Shown: piece by piece, positions 1 to 6,726 of the stretch | How positions within the stretch are numbered: the stretch's first letter is position 1 | Layout: each line of letters starts with the position of its first letter | Source: Opitutaceae bacterium | GTDB lineage: Bacteria > Verrucomicrobiota > Verrucomicrobiia > Opitutales > Opitutaceae | Direction of reading: 5' to 3' | NCBI GenBank assembly: GCA_023265535.1 | Contig: JAHFTI010000132.1 | Coordinates: forward strand, 1-9,013 | Length of the DNA stretch: 9,013 bases | Notes under the pieces: generated by a model | Told to the model about the DNA's origin: nothing | Database searches by the model: none | Seen by the model: the letters and a program-made list of their open reading frames with translations, nothing else | Translations under genes and position numbers: made by a program

Positions 1-169
1 ACTTTCCCCCTCTTTCTTCCCTGTCCCGGGTTCCGCGTCCTGGGCCCACCCTTGTCCTTCCTTCCCGGGCCCCCGGCCCTGCGCCTTTCCTGCAAAATGC
101 ATGCCTTGGGCAATGTCTTGTTGACCCTTGCGCCATGGCTGCGCCCAATGTCGCCACTTTATCACCAAC
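1..169. other. Pyrimidine-rich upstream non-coding region
   Basis: No credible gene is visible before the ATG at 170. Roughly four of five bases in 1-92 are C or T on the + strand, with two CCCGGG sites (25-30 and 64-69) and a small GGGCC/GGCCC hairpin (67-79). A TTGACC hexamer at 121-126 could be a -35 element, but no good -10 element follows at 16-18 bp, so I do not call a promoter. The stretch could be the tail of an upstream gene's 3' untranslated region plus the leader of the TPR-like gene. Confidence 0.5.
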
Positions 170-1654
170 ATGTCCGAAACCCCTGAACAAACTCCCGCTC
201 CCACGCCCAACCCCAAGGTCGCAGAAGCCCTCTCCTACCTGGAAGCCGCCGAGCAATCCGCCAACTCGGGCGACGCCTCCCGCGCCGCGTACACGGTCCA
301 GCTCTATGATCAGGCCGTCGAGAAGCTCGCCGAACTCGCCGGCGAAGGTGCCAACACCGCCCGCCTGCAGGCTCTCGCCTGGGTCGGTCGCGCCAGCATC
401 AAGCGCACCCAGGGCCCCGAGGGTCTCCTCGAGGCGCTCGGCAACTTCGACCAGGCCATCAACCTGATCAAGGGCGCCAGCGTCGAGGCGGAGTCCGAGG
501 ATGTCCGCAAGAACGATCTCGCCGACATCTGGATCAACCGTGGCATCACGCAGCTCGGCAGCCAGGCCCCCGAGGCCCCCGCCGAGGCGCTTAGGAATTT
601 CGACGAGGCCATCGAGCTTCGCCGCAGCCTCCCCGCCGGTCCCGAGCACCAGTACGCCTATGGCCTGGCCGATGCCTACATGCACCGCGCCGCCGCCCTG
701 GGTCGCAGCCAGTCCCATGGCGAGGCCGTCAAGTCCTTCGAGGAAGGCATCGCCGTCATGGGCACGCTGCCCATCGACGAGAATGACTGGTTCCGCCACC
801 AGCTCGCCATTGCCCACATCAACCGCGCCGCTGCCCTCCAGGCCCAGTCCGCCGAGGACTCCCTGGTCAAGGCCCTGGGCGCCGTCGACGAAGCCATCGC
901 GCTGCTGCGCGGCCACCGCCTGCTCGAGCGCAATGAAGGCAAGCACCTGCTCGCCGCCTGCCTCATCAACCGCGCCGGCCTCATCCTCTCGGGCAATTCC
1001 GCCGAGACCGCCCTCCAGGCCAAGGAGTGCATCGCGGAGTCCCGCTCCCTCACGGACGCCCTCGAGAAGACCGAGCCGAATTTCGCCGACCTCGGCATCA
1101 AGGCCCGCCATGCGTTCAGCCGCATGACCGGACTCGTGCTCAGCGAAGCCGGCGTCAAGACCGACGCCGACAAGGAGCTCATGGATGCCGCCACCGATGC
1201 CGTTGACGAGGGCCTGGCCCTCTGGCGCGAGTGGGAGCAGCGCGGCGTGGGCGCCTTCCGCCAGGTGTCCTCGCAGCTCTTCCATTTCGGCTGCATGCTC
1301 TACCTGCAGCACCAGCCCCAGTTCCTCGCCGAGTTCGTGCTCGAGAACCTTGACCCGAAGCGTTCCGCGCTCGCCGTCGTCAGCACGCCCTTCATGCAGC
1401 AGGCCGGCGTCGAGGCCGTCGCCATCGCCACCAAGCAGCTCGAGGACCAGGGAATCTCCGCCGACGTCGTCACCCTCGGTGCCGAGCGCCTGTCCGAGGC
1501 CCTGCGCTCCCTGCGCGGCGCCCAGGCCCGCTTCCAGGAGCTCCACCAGGAGGCCCTGAAGGTGCAGGCCCAGATGAAGGCGCAGGCCGAAGCCCAGGCA
1601 AGGGCCCAGGCCGAGGGCAGCGCTCCCTCGAACCCGCAGCCGGGTGTGAACTGA
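170..1654 (+). CDS. TPR-like alpha-helical repeat protein with Ala/Gln-rich coiled-coil tail
   Basis: Encodes 494 residues, probably a cytoplasmic scaffold or protein-interaction protein; there is no signal peptide or membrane segment. The body is a series of helix pairs. The A helices share an A-x-x-x-hydrophobic-N/x-R-A pattern at about residues 67-77, 118-128, 167-177, 213-223, 262-272 and 311-324. The B helices resemble EALxNFDEAIxL at 88-101, 139-154, 185-200 and 234-249. The period is 46-51 residues, longer than the canonical 34-residue TPR. An N-terminal Pro/Thr-rich segment (3-15) precedes the repeats. The C-terminus (about 448-482) is a long Ala/Gln/Glu helix likely to form a coiled coil, followed by a Pro/Asn-rich tail. 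I chose the ATG at 170 over the in-frame TTG at 128 because MSETPEQ is a natural soluble N-terminus and the longer form adds a Cys/His-rich segment without support. No Shine-Dalgarno sequence is visible. The gene stands alone and ends in a strong terminator. Its specific function is unknown. Confidence 0.88.
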   Translation: MSETPEQTPAPTPNPKVAEALSYLEAAEQSANSGDASRAAYTVQLYDQAVEKLAELAGEGANTARLQALAWVGRASIKRTQGPEGLLEALGNFDQAINLIKGASVEAESEDVRKNDLADIWINRGITQLGSQAPEAPAEALRNFDEAIELRRSLPAGPEHQYAYGLADAYMHRAAALGRSQSHGEAVKSFEEGIAVMGTLPIDENDWFRHQLAIAHINRAAALQAQSAEDSLVKALGAVDEAIALLRGHRLLERNEGKHLLAACLINRAGLILSGNSAETALQAKECIAESRSLTDALEKTEPNFADLGIKARHAFSRMTGLVLSEAGVKTDADKELMDAATDAVDEGLALWREWEQRGVGAFRQVSSQLFHFGCMLYLQHQPQFLAEFVLENLDPKRSALAVVSTPFMQQAGVEAVAIATKQLEDQGISADVVTLGAERLSEALRSLRGAQARFQELHQEALKVQAQMKAQAEAQARAQAEGSAPSNPQPGVN

Positions 1655-1678
1655 GCTCGTTCCGCTAATAGGCTTTTC

Positions 1679-1713
1679 AGGCCCCTCCGGCTGCGTGCCG
1701 CGAGGGGCCTTTT
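1679..1713 (+). terminator. Rho-independent terminator after the TPR-like gene
   Basis: A perfect 9-bp stem is formed by AGGCCCCTC (1679-1687) and GAGGGGCCT (1702-1710). Its 14-nt loop may itself close with CGG/CCG, and a short T run follows (1710-1713). It lies 25 nt beyond the TGA at 1652-1654, which marks the TPR-like gene as a separate transcription unit. No A run precedes the stem, so it should act only on + strand transcripts. Confidence 0.82.
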
Positions 1714-1718
1714 CATTT

Positions 1719-1733
1719 CCCCGCCGCGCGGGG
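1719..1733. other. Second GC hairpin directly after the terminator
   Basis: CCCCGC (1719-1724) and GCGGGG (1728-1733) form a 6-bp stem with a 3-nt loop, just behind the T run of the terminator. No T run follows on either strand, so it is not an intrinsic terminator itself. It may protect an RNA end or may simply reflect GC-rich sequence. Confidence 0.3.
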
Positions 1734-1757
1734 GCATTACTTCGGCTTGTGGTCGCG

Positions 1758-1774
1758 GCAATCCGTCGCAATCC
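1758..1774. repeat. Tandem GCAATCC repeat, 10-bp period
   Basis: GCAATCC occurs at 1758-1764 and again at 1768-1774, separated by GTC. The period is one helical turn, and the pair lies 37-53 bp before the ATG at 1811. Two half-sites on the same DNA face at this distance are typical of direct-repeat activator sites, but I cannot name the regulator. Confidence 0.35.
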
Positions 1775-1810
1775 CTGCATCTTTTCGGCGCCGACGGGGT
1801 TATCCCTGGC

Positions 1811-2614
1811 ATGAGACGCCTACTTTCGCTCCTCGTCCTCCTGGTGCTGCTGTGTGGTTCCGCCCAGGCGGCGCTGCCCGGACTTTCCGACGTGGTCAAT
1901 GCACGCGCGCTGCTTTCACCCGGCACCTGGAGCCGCGTGTTGCGCATCGACCTGGCGAAGGCCGGCGAGGTGTATCCAAAATCCTTCTACGGGCTCGTCT
2001 TCGAGATGGCCTCCGTGCTGTGGTTCTATTCCCCGCAGGAGGGCACGCAGAGCCTCTCCAGGCACATTGGTCGGACCGAGGAGGAGAAGGAGCGCCTCGC
2101 CGAGCTGCTGCGGACGCCCTTTCCCGCCCTTCAGGACTGGAAGGAGGAGGAGCATCCCGCACCCGCAAGGGCGCCCGAGAGCGCCCCGCGCAACGCCTGC
2201 TTCATTGAGAGCCTCGCCCTTCTGGACTTTCGCCTGCGCCATGGTGCACGCACCGATTATGCCAGCCTGTTCACGGTCTACTACCATGATAAGCAGAAGG
2301 TGCGCGGGCACACCGTGCTGTACTATGAGAAGGGCGACAAGGTCTACCTGGCGGATCCGGCCCGCGAGGAGCCCTTCGTGCTGAGCAAGGCTTTCGCCAG
2401 CGACCAGGCCAGGGTGGCTGCCCTGCTGGTCAGGGGCCGCGATGTGGCCAGCTGGCGTGAGCTGCGCCTCGACGTCGAGGGCCTTGGGCCGGCCCCCGGC
2501 ACGATGGTGGCCGAAGGGCAGGGAGAGCTGACTGCGGCGGGTAAGTCGGGTGCGGCGCCCAGGCCCGGCCTGCGGGAATACCGTCTGAAGCTGCGTCCCA
2601 AGAGTGCGGGCTGA
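1811..2614 (+). CDS. Exported protein with transglutaminase/papain-like Cys-His-Asp arrangement
   Basis: Encodes 267 residues. The N-terminus MRRLLSLLVLLVLLCGSAQA is a textbook Sec signal peptide with an AQA|A cleavage site after residue 20, so the mature protein is periplasmic or secreted. The mature part contains NACFIES with Cys130 at the start of a predicted helix, then RGHTVLYY with His167, then VYLADP with Asp182. The order Cys-His-Asp, the 37- and 15-residue spacings, and the helix followed by beta strands match the catalytic core of transglutaminase-like and other papain-fold cysteine enzymes. A charged segment rich in Glu and Arg (about 88-125) precedes the Cys. The C-terminal 60 residues hold no recognisable motif and end in a basic strand. 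The ATG at 1811 is fixed by the signal peptide; no Shine-Dalgarno sequence precedes it. The enzymatic role is inferred from residue pattern only. A proteolytically inactive binding protein is an alternative. Confidence 0.8.
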   Translation: MRRLLSLLVLLVLLCGSAQAALPGLSDVVNARALLSPGTWSRVLRIDLAKAGEVYPKSFYGLVFEMASVLWFYSPQEGTQSLSRHIGRTEEEKERLAELLRTPFPALQDWKEEEHPAPARAPESAPRNACFIESLALLDFRLRHGARTDYASLFTVYYHDKQKVRGHTVLYYEKGDKVYLADPAREEPFVLSKAFASDQARVAALLVRGRDVASWRELRLDVEGLGPAPGTMVAEGQGELTAAGKSGAAPRPGLREYRLKLRPKSAG

Positions 2615-2783
2615 TAGGGCGGGGCGACGGAACCGGCAGCGGCGTGGGGCGGCATGGGGTGGCAGGAGGGCCCAGTCGGCAGGTGTTCGTCTCGGGGAAG
2701 CCGGGCGGAAGCTGTTTTGCACCAATGCCTCGGGGCATGCAAATTTTGCGCAACCCTGTCCTTCCGCCTGCGTCTGGGCAAGG
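2615..2783. other. Non-coding spacer before the GH105 gene
   Basis: The reading frame of the GH105 gene stays open back to a GTG at 2604, overlapping the previous gene. The segment is Arg/Gly-rich when translated, and a proper signal peptide begins only at the GTG at 2784, so I treat this stretch as untranslated. It contains an ATGCC/GGCAT hairpin (2725-2738) next to a GCAAA-T-TTTGC inverted repeat (2739-2749), the only AT-rich patch nearby. No terminator for the preceding gene is visible. Confidence 0.5.
2717..2745 (+). promoter_or_regulatory. Possible weak promoter for the GH105 gene
   Basis: TTGCAC (2717-2722) is separated by 17 bp from CAAATT (2740-2745). The first matches the -35 consensus well, but the second matches only three of six -10 positions. 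The spacer contains an ATGCC/GGCAT inverted repeat, and GCAAATTTTGC overlaps the -10, which could be an operator. The position is 38 bp before the GTG start. Confidence 0.22.
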
Positions 2784-4259
2784 GTGAGCTTTCAACACCC
2801 CCGCCCCCACCGTTCCTTTTTCCTCCTGGCCCTGAGCGCCGCCTCCCTGTTCGCGCAGGGCCCCTCCTCCTCCTCCGCCCCCCTGGCCGCCTCGAGCGTC
2901 GCGCCCGCCGAGTCCCAGGCCGGGGTGCCCGCGCCCTTCGCCGGGCTCAATGCCTCCGACAAGGCCCTGCTGTCGCTGCACACCGGCTGGATGACCCCCG
3001 AATATCCGATGGCCTACGCCCCCGCCAAGGTGGAGGAGATCGAGGCCGTCGCACGCCGCGTCCTCTCGCGCCTGGAGGAGGAGACCGCGGTGCGTATCGT
3101 GGATTTGGATACTGGCGCCCCCGTCGCCGACCTGTCCCGCCTGCCGGCGCGGCCCGGCTTCGCCCCCAGGCCGCTGCAGACCGTGAGCTACGAGTGGGGC
3201 GTGACCTACGCCGGGATGCTGCTGCTGGCCGAGACGACGGGCGACGCCGCCTACCGCAGCTACGTCGCCACGCGCTTCGAGGCCGTCAGGCTGCTGACCG
3301 ACCAGCTGGCCCGCCTGCCGGCGGAGGAGCGCGGCACCCGCCGCAACGCGCTGCGCGGCCTGCTCCGGCCGAATTCCCTCGATGCCTGCGGTGCCATGGC
3401 CGCCGCCATGATCAAGGCCCGGCGCGCCGGCGTGGGGCCCGACCTGAAGGGACTCATCGACATCGACCTCGCCTACATTTCCACGGGGCAGCAACGCTTC
3501 GCGGACGGCACCCTTGCGCGCAATCGCCCCATGCCCAATTCGCTCTGGCTCGACGATCTCTACATGAGCGTGCCCGCGCTCGCGCAGATGGGGGCGCTCA
3601 CCGGCGAGGCGCGTTACCTTGACGACGCCGCCCGCCAGCTCCTGCAGTTTGAGCAGCGTCTCTTCGTGGCCGAGAAGGGCCTTTTCATGCACGGCTGGGT
3701 GGAGGGCATGGCCGAGCACCCCGCCTTCCTCTGGGGACGGGCCAATGGCTGGGCCGTCATGGCGACGGTGGAGCTGCTGTCGGTGCTCCCCGAGGACCAT
3801 GCCCGGCGTCCCGCACTCCTGAGGCTGCTCCGGGCCCATGCGCGCGGGCTTGCCGCCACGCAGGGCCAGCGCGGCCTCTGGCACCAGCTGCTCGACCGCC
3901 CCGGCACCTATGAGGAGACTTCCGCCAGCGCGATGTTCGTCTTTGCCCTCGCGCGCGGCATCAATCGCGGCTGGCTCGACCCGCTCGCCTACGGCCCCCT
4001 CGTGTCGGTCGGCTGGAATGCCGTCGCCTCCAAGGTGGATGCCCAGGGCGGCGTGACCGGGACCTGCGTGGGAACGGGCATGGGCTGGGAGCCGGTCTTC
4101 TATGCGCACCGTCCCGTCAACGTGTATGCGGCCCATGGATACGGGCCCGTTCTGCTGGCGGCGGCCGAGATGATCCAGCTGCGCCGGGGGGCCGGCGCGA
4201 AGGCCGTGGTGCACGACGGCGGCGTGCATTTCGGCGAGGTCCCCACGCGGGGCTGGTGA
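2784..4259 (+). CDS. GH105 unsaturated glycuronyl/rhamnogalacturonyl hydrolase, exported
   Basis: Encodes 491 residues from a GTG start. GH105 enzymes hydrolyse the terminal unsaturated (4,5-ene) uronic acid left by polysaccharide lyases, typically on rhamnogalacturonan or related oligosaccharides, in an alpha/alpha six-barrel fold. Family signatures appear in order: EWGVTYAGML (137-146), LDACGAM with Asp200, LWLDDLYMSVPAL (254-266) whose first Asp (257) corresponds to the catalytic acid of YteR-type enzymes, MHGW with His303, WGRANGWAVMA (317-327) and GLWHQLLDRPGTYEETSASAMF (364-384). The usual glycine of WxRGNGW is alanine here. The GTG at 2784 is preferred because it gives a signal peptide: basic HPRPHR, then hydrophobic SFFLLALSAASLFA, cleaved near residue 24. 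A Ser/Ala/Pro-rich linker (27-52) follows. Export suggests action on oligosaccharides in the periplasm or outside the cell. The exact substrate cannot be read from sequence. Confidence 0.93.
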   Translation: MSFQHPRPHRSFFLLALSAASLFAQGPSSSSAPLAASSVAPAESQAGVPAPFAGLNASDKALLSLHTGWMTPEYPMAYAPAKVEEIEAVARRVLSRLEEETAVRIVDLDTGAPVADLSRLPARPGFAPRPLQTVSYEWGVTYAGMLLLAETTGDAAYRSYVATRFEAVRLLTDQLARLPAEERGTRRNALRGLLRPNSLDACGAMAAAMIKARRAGVGPDLKGLIDIDLAYISTGQQRFADGTLARNRPMPNSLWLDDLYMSVPALAQMGALTGEARYLDDAARQLLQFEQRLFVAEKGLFMHGWVEGMAEHPAFLWGRANGWAVMATVELLSVLPEDHARRPALLRLLRAHARGLAATQGQRGLWHQLLDRPGTYEETSASAMFVFALARGINRGWLDPLAYGPLVSVGWNAVASKVDAQGGVTGTCVGTGMGWEPVFYAHRPVNVYAAHGYGPVLLAAAEMIQLRRGAGAKAVVHDGGVHFGEVPTRGW

Positions 4260-4271
4260 GCGCGGCGCTCA
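4257..4271. repeat. Perfect 15-nt palindrome holding both convergent stop codons
   Basis: TGAGCGC (4257-4263), a central G, and GCGCTCA (4265-4271) form an exact inverted repeat. The left end is the TGA of the GH105 gene and the right end is the TGA of the glycosyltransferase read on the minus strand. Only 9 bp separate the genes and no T run flanks the palindrome, so any hairpin would be a short bidirectional element rather than a standard terminator. Confidence 0.6.
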
Positions 4272-6584
4272 GGGGCGGCTTTGCCCCGGATTGTCCGCCT
4301 GGCGGATCCTGTCTCCCACGAGCACGTGACCGATCGCCCGGCCGTGTTCGTCCCGCAGCACGAGCATCAGGGTGTTGGGCGCCGGCGGGGGGGCGCCTCC
4401 GGGCATCGCAAGCCTGATGGTCATGCGTTGGAGGCCGCGCAGCTCCATGGGAAACCCGCCGGAGCTCGTCTCGCCAAGGCGTCGTCCCCCGAGGTCGACA
4501 GGCCAGTGGCGGACTGACTCACCGCCGGCCCCTGGGCCGGCGAGGACCTCTCCGGTGTTGGTGGGTGTGAATTGTATCAACTCCACCGATACAAGGCGCG
4601 AGCCTTCCGCTGCGAAGGGGTGTATGAAATCGAGCTCAAGCACACCCTTGCCGGCAACGGAAACCTGCATCAGGTCGAGCGGCACTGCATCCGCCCCCTT
4701 CCGCACCCTGAAGGAATAGCTGCCGAGGGAGAACAGGGTGGTGAAGTCCGTGTCGAGGCAGCGCGTCAGGCTGTTGTCGACCACTCGCAGCTGCGCCAGG
4801 TTGTTCCGAGTGTTGTCCTCCTGGATCACAACGGCTGCGGGATTGGCACGCAGGATTTCCGCCACCTGCTCCTGGTCGCGGGTGCTGAGCATGCCCGCCC
4901 AGAAGGTCACATTCCTTGTGGTGGGAGTGGGGACCCCGCTCCATAGGTTGAAGCTCAGCAGGCCTGGGTTGGTGAACAGCACCTTGCCGTGATGACGTGC
5001 ATTGGTCTCAAGCACGCGCAGGGTGCCTGTCCGCGCCGGACTGAGCATCAGGTGACGCGCACCCGGCAAGTCCAGAGCGTGTCGTGTGGGCATCCAATGC
5101 GAGGCAAGGGAGAGTGGCCCGTGGAGACCGTATGCCGCCACTCCGACGATCAATGCCGAACAGGCGGGGGCGAGGATTTTTGACCCCGTGTTTGCCAGCA
5201 GCGGAGCCAGGCAGTCGATTGAGCCGCGGAACAGGAGGGGAATGAGCAGCAGGCTGCCTGCGGCGAGGTGGGTGCCGGCCACGGGAAAGGCATGCAGGGT
5301 ATGCGTTGTTGCCAGAAGAAACAGCCAGAGCAGGAAACTGGGATTTGTGTCGCGCCCTCCCGCGGGGATGAGTGCGGTGCAGGCGGCAGGCAAACCGAGT
5401 GAGAGCACCATCGCCTCGGTCCTGAACGGGAGAATGCCGCACCAGGCCAGTGCGATCGCTGTGGCTGCAACGAGGCAGGGGAGGCGGCACAGGGCCTGCG
5501 CCCATGGGGACTTGAGCACAGGGGCGGCGCCGCAGAGCGCGGCACAGGCCAGGGTGAAGCACGTCGTGCCTGTCAGCCAGGGCATCGGAATGTGGAACAC
5601 CCCGGCATTCCGCAGGTGCGAGAGCAGCAGTCCGTCGGCAAGCCCGGCCAGGGTGCTGCCAGTCCCCCAAGCGTAGCTTAGGATGATGATGATCGAGACG
5701 CAGAGCCCTGCCAGGGAGGCCGGTGCCCCTTGGGCAGGCTCAGAAGCGGGGGCGGTGGAACGGGAACTCGTTGCCAGCCCTGCCAGAAAGCAGCAGCTTG
5801 TCACCAGGGCGTGGAGAGCGACTCCCTCGAGGTTCCAGTACGATCTCATCAGGACCGGCGGCAACGCCAGCAACAGCGCCGCTGCTCCTAGGAAGGCGGC
5901 CTTCTGGCGAGGACCGAGCTGGCGACGTGTCCACAGGAACCAGACACCACAGCCCGCGAGCAGGAAGATACCTGTGTTGAACTTGGTCAGGAGGAGCGCT
6001 CCGCAGAGGGTTCCGAGGGAGAAAGTCCTGGCTGCAGCGGCTGTCTTGCCTGCGGGGTACAGCCAGGCGGCCAGCATGAAGAGCACGGCGATCAGCGCCA
6101 CAGGATGGGTGGGTTCGTCCGCAAGCACCCTCAGGTAGACTGTCGTGAGGCACAGGGTCAGCAGCGTGGCTGGCAAGGATTTGGTGAGTCGCCAAGTGAG
6201 GCCAGTGGTCCCGGCGCTGAGCAGCGCCCAGTAAACGAGGGTGAGTATCCTCCCGTTGTCGTGGGAGGGCGGGATCCCGAGGAGCCCAAGCGCCTTCCAC
6301 CATAGGAAAAGAAACGGGCCGTAGAGGCTCTGGACCTGGTCGTAAAGCGCAGCTCCGTCGAGGTGTTGTCGGAGCGAATGGAGCACGTACCCCTCATCAT
6401 CATAGATGCGAAAGGCCATGAGCAGGGTCATGGCCGCAAAGGCCAGGCAACACAGGGAGGCCGACGCCAGGAGGAGCTTGCCGGCAGTCCCCGCACCGGA
6501 GGTGGGCGACCGGTACCGCAGCAGGAACCACAGCAGGGCGAGCAGAAGGATCTCAGGCGGAATCAGCAGCATGCGGGGCCGCAC
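4269..6584 (-). CDS. GT-C fold (GT39/ArnT-like) membrane glycosyltransferase with large C-terminal extracytoplasmic region
   Basis: Encodes 771 residues. GT-C enzymes transfer sugars from polyprenyl-phosphate donors on the outer face of the inner membrane. The first 490 residues are a series of about 12-14 hydrophobic segments (for example 6-23, 35-58, 112-130, 160-178, 186-217, 228-245, 291-305, 335-356, 367-386, 415-430 and 438-453). The first large loop after helix 2 carries YDDEGYVL (61-68) with the acidic residues typical of the GT-C catalytic loop, then QSLYGP (85-90), as in GT39-like proteins. Residues from about 495 form an alpha/beta soluble region (KVLFTNP, AAVVIQED), followed by a probably beta-rich Gly/Pro-containing domain (632-760). 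The start may be the GTG at 6584 or the ATG at 6572; neither has a Shine-Dalgarno sequence. Third positions look less G/C-biased than in neighbouring genes. The acceptor (lipid A, glycan or protein) cannot be deduced. Confidence 0.85.
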   Translation of the reverse strand: MRPRMLLIPPEILLLALLWFLLRYRSPTSGAGTAGKLLLASASLCCLAFAAMTLLMAFRIYDDEGYVLHSLRQHLDGAALYDQVQSLYGPFLFLWWKALGLLGIPPSHDNGRILTLVYWALLSAGTTGLTWRLTKSLPATLLTLCLTTVYLRVLADEPTHPVALIAVLFMLAAWLYPAGKTAAAARTFSLGTLCGALLLTKFNTGIFLLAGCGVWFLWTRRQLGPRQKAAFLGAAALLLALPPVLMRSYWNLEGVALHALVTSCCFLAGLATSSRSTAPASEPAQGAPASLAGLCVSIIIILSYAWGTGSTLAGLADGLLLSHLRNAGVFHIPMPWLTGTTCFTLACAALCGAAPVLKSPWAQALCRLPCLVAATAIALAWCGILPFRTEAMVLSLGLPAACTALIPAGGRDTNPSFLLWLFLLATTHTLHAFPVAGTHLAAGSLLLIPLLFRGSIDCLAPLLANTGSKILAPACSALIVGVAAYGLHGPLSLASHWMPTRHALDLPGARHLMLSPARTGTLRVLETNARHHGKVLFTNPGLLSFNLWSGVPTPTTRNVTFWAGMLSTRDQEQVAEILRANPAAVVIQEDNTRNNLAQLRVVDNSLTRCLDTDFTTLFSLGSYSFRVRKGADAVPLDLMQVSVAGKGVLELDFIHPFAAEGSRLVSVELIQFTPTNTGEVLAGPGAGGESVRHWPVDLGGRRLGETSSGGFPMELRGLQRMTIRLAMPGGAPPPAPNTLMLVLRDEHGRAIGHVLVGDRIRQADNPGQSRP

Positions 6585-6726
6585 TCGTCAGTGAGGTCAG
6601 CCAATATCTGGGAGGGGGCACCGCGCGAATAAAGACTATTCCATCGGGGTCCCATGAAACGGGCCCCCCTGGCGGGACAGTTCGCCTGTCGGGCAATGCC
6701 CGGAGCGCAGGTTCGCCGTCCGGGCC
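6585..6726. other. Spacer between GH43 and glycosyltransferase genes, with two small hairpins
   Basis: Downstream of the GH43 stop on the minus strand there are two adjacent inverted repeats: CGGGC-AAT-GCCCG (6690-6702) and GACAG-TTCGC-CTGTC (6676-6690). They share one base at 6690, so they may be alternatives. No T run follows, so termination is uncertain. An imperfect direct repeat starting with GTTCGCC is present at 6680-6694 and 6711-6725 (12 of 15 bases identical). The remainder before the glycosyltransferase start shows no clear promoter. Confidence 0.4.

Noticed and set aside
67..90. GGGCC/GGCCC hairpin as a terminator for an upstream gene
   Set aside because: A stem of only 5 bp with a 3-base loop and no T run behind it.
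121..149. TTGACC as the -35 element of a promoter
   Set aside because: The hexamers 16-18 bp downstream (around CCCAAT) do not resemble a -10 element.
128..169. TTG-initiated N-terminal extension of the TPR-like protein
   Set aside because: It adds a short Cys/His/Arg segment without a ribosome binding site; the ATG at 170 gives a more natural N-terminus.
2604..2783. 60-residue N-terminal extension of GH105 and overlap with the preceding gene
   Set aside because: The extension is Arg/Gly-rich and would bury the signal peptide; the GTG at 2784 starts it directly.
2430..4229. 599-codon open frame on the minus strand opposite the GH105 gene
   Set aside because: Its translation is rich in Gly, His, Gln and Arg without any family motif, while the opposite strand carries unmistakable GH105 motifs. 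Long antisense frames are expected in GC-rich DNA.
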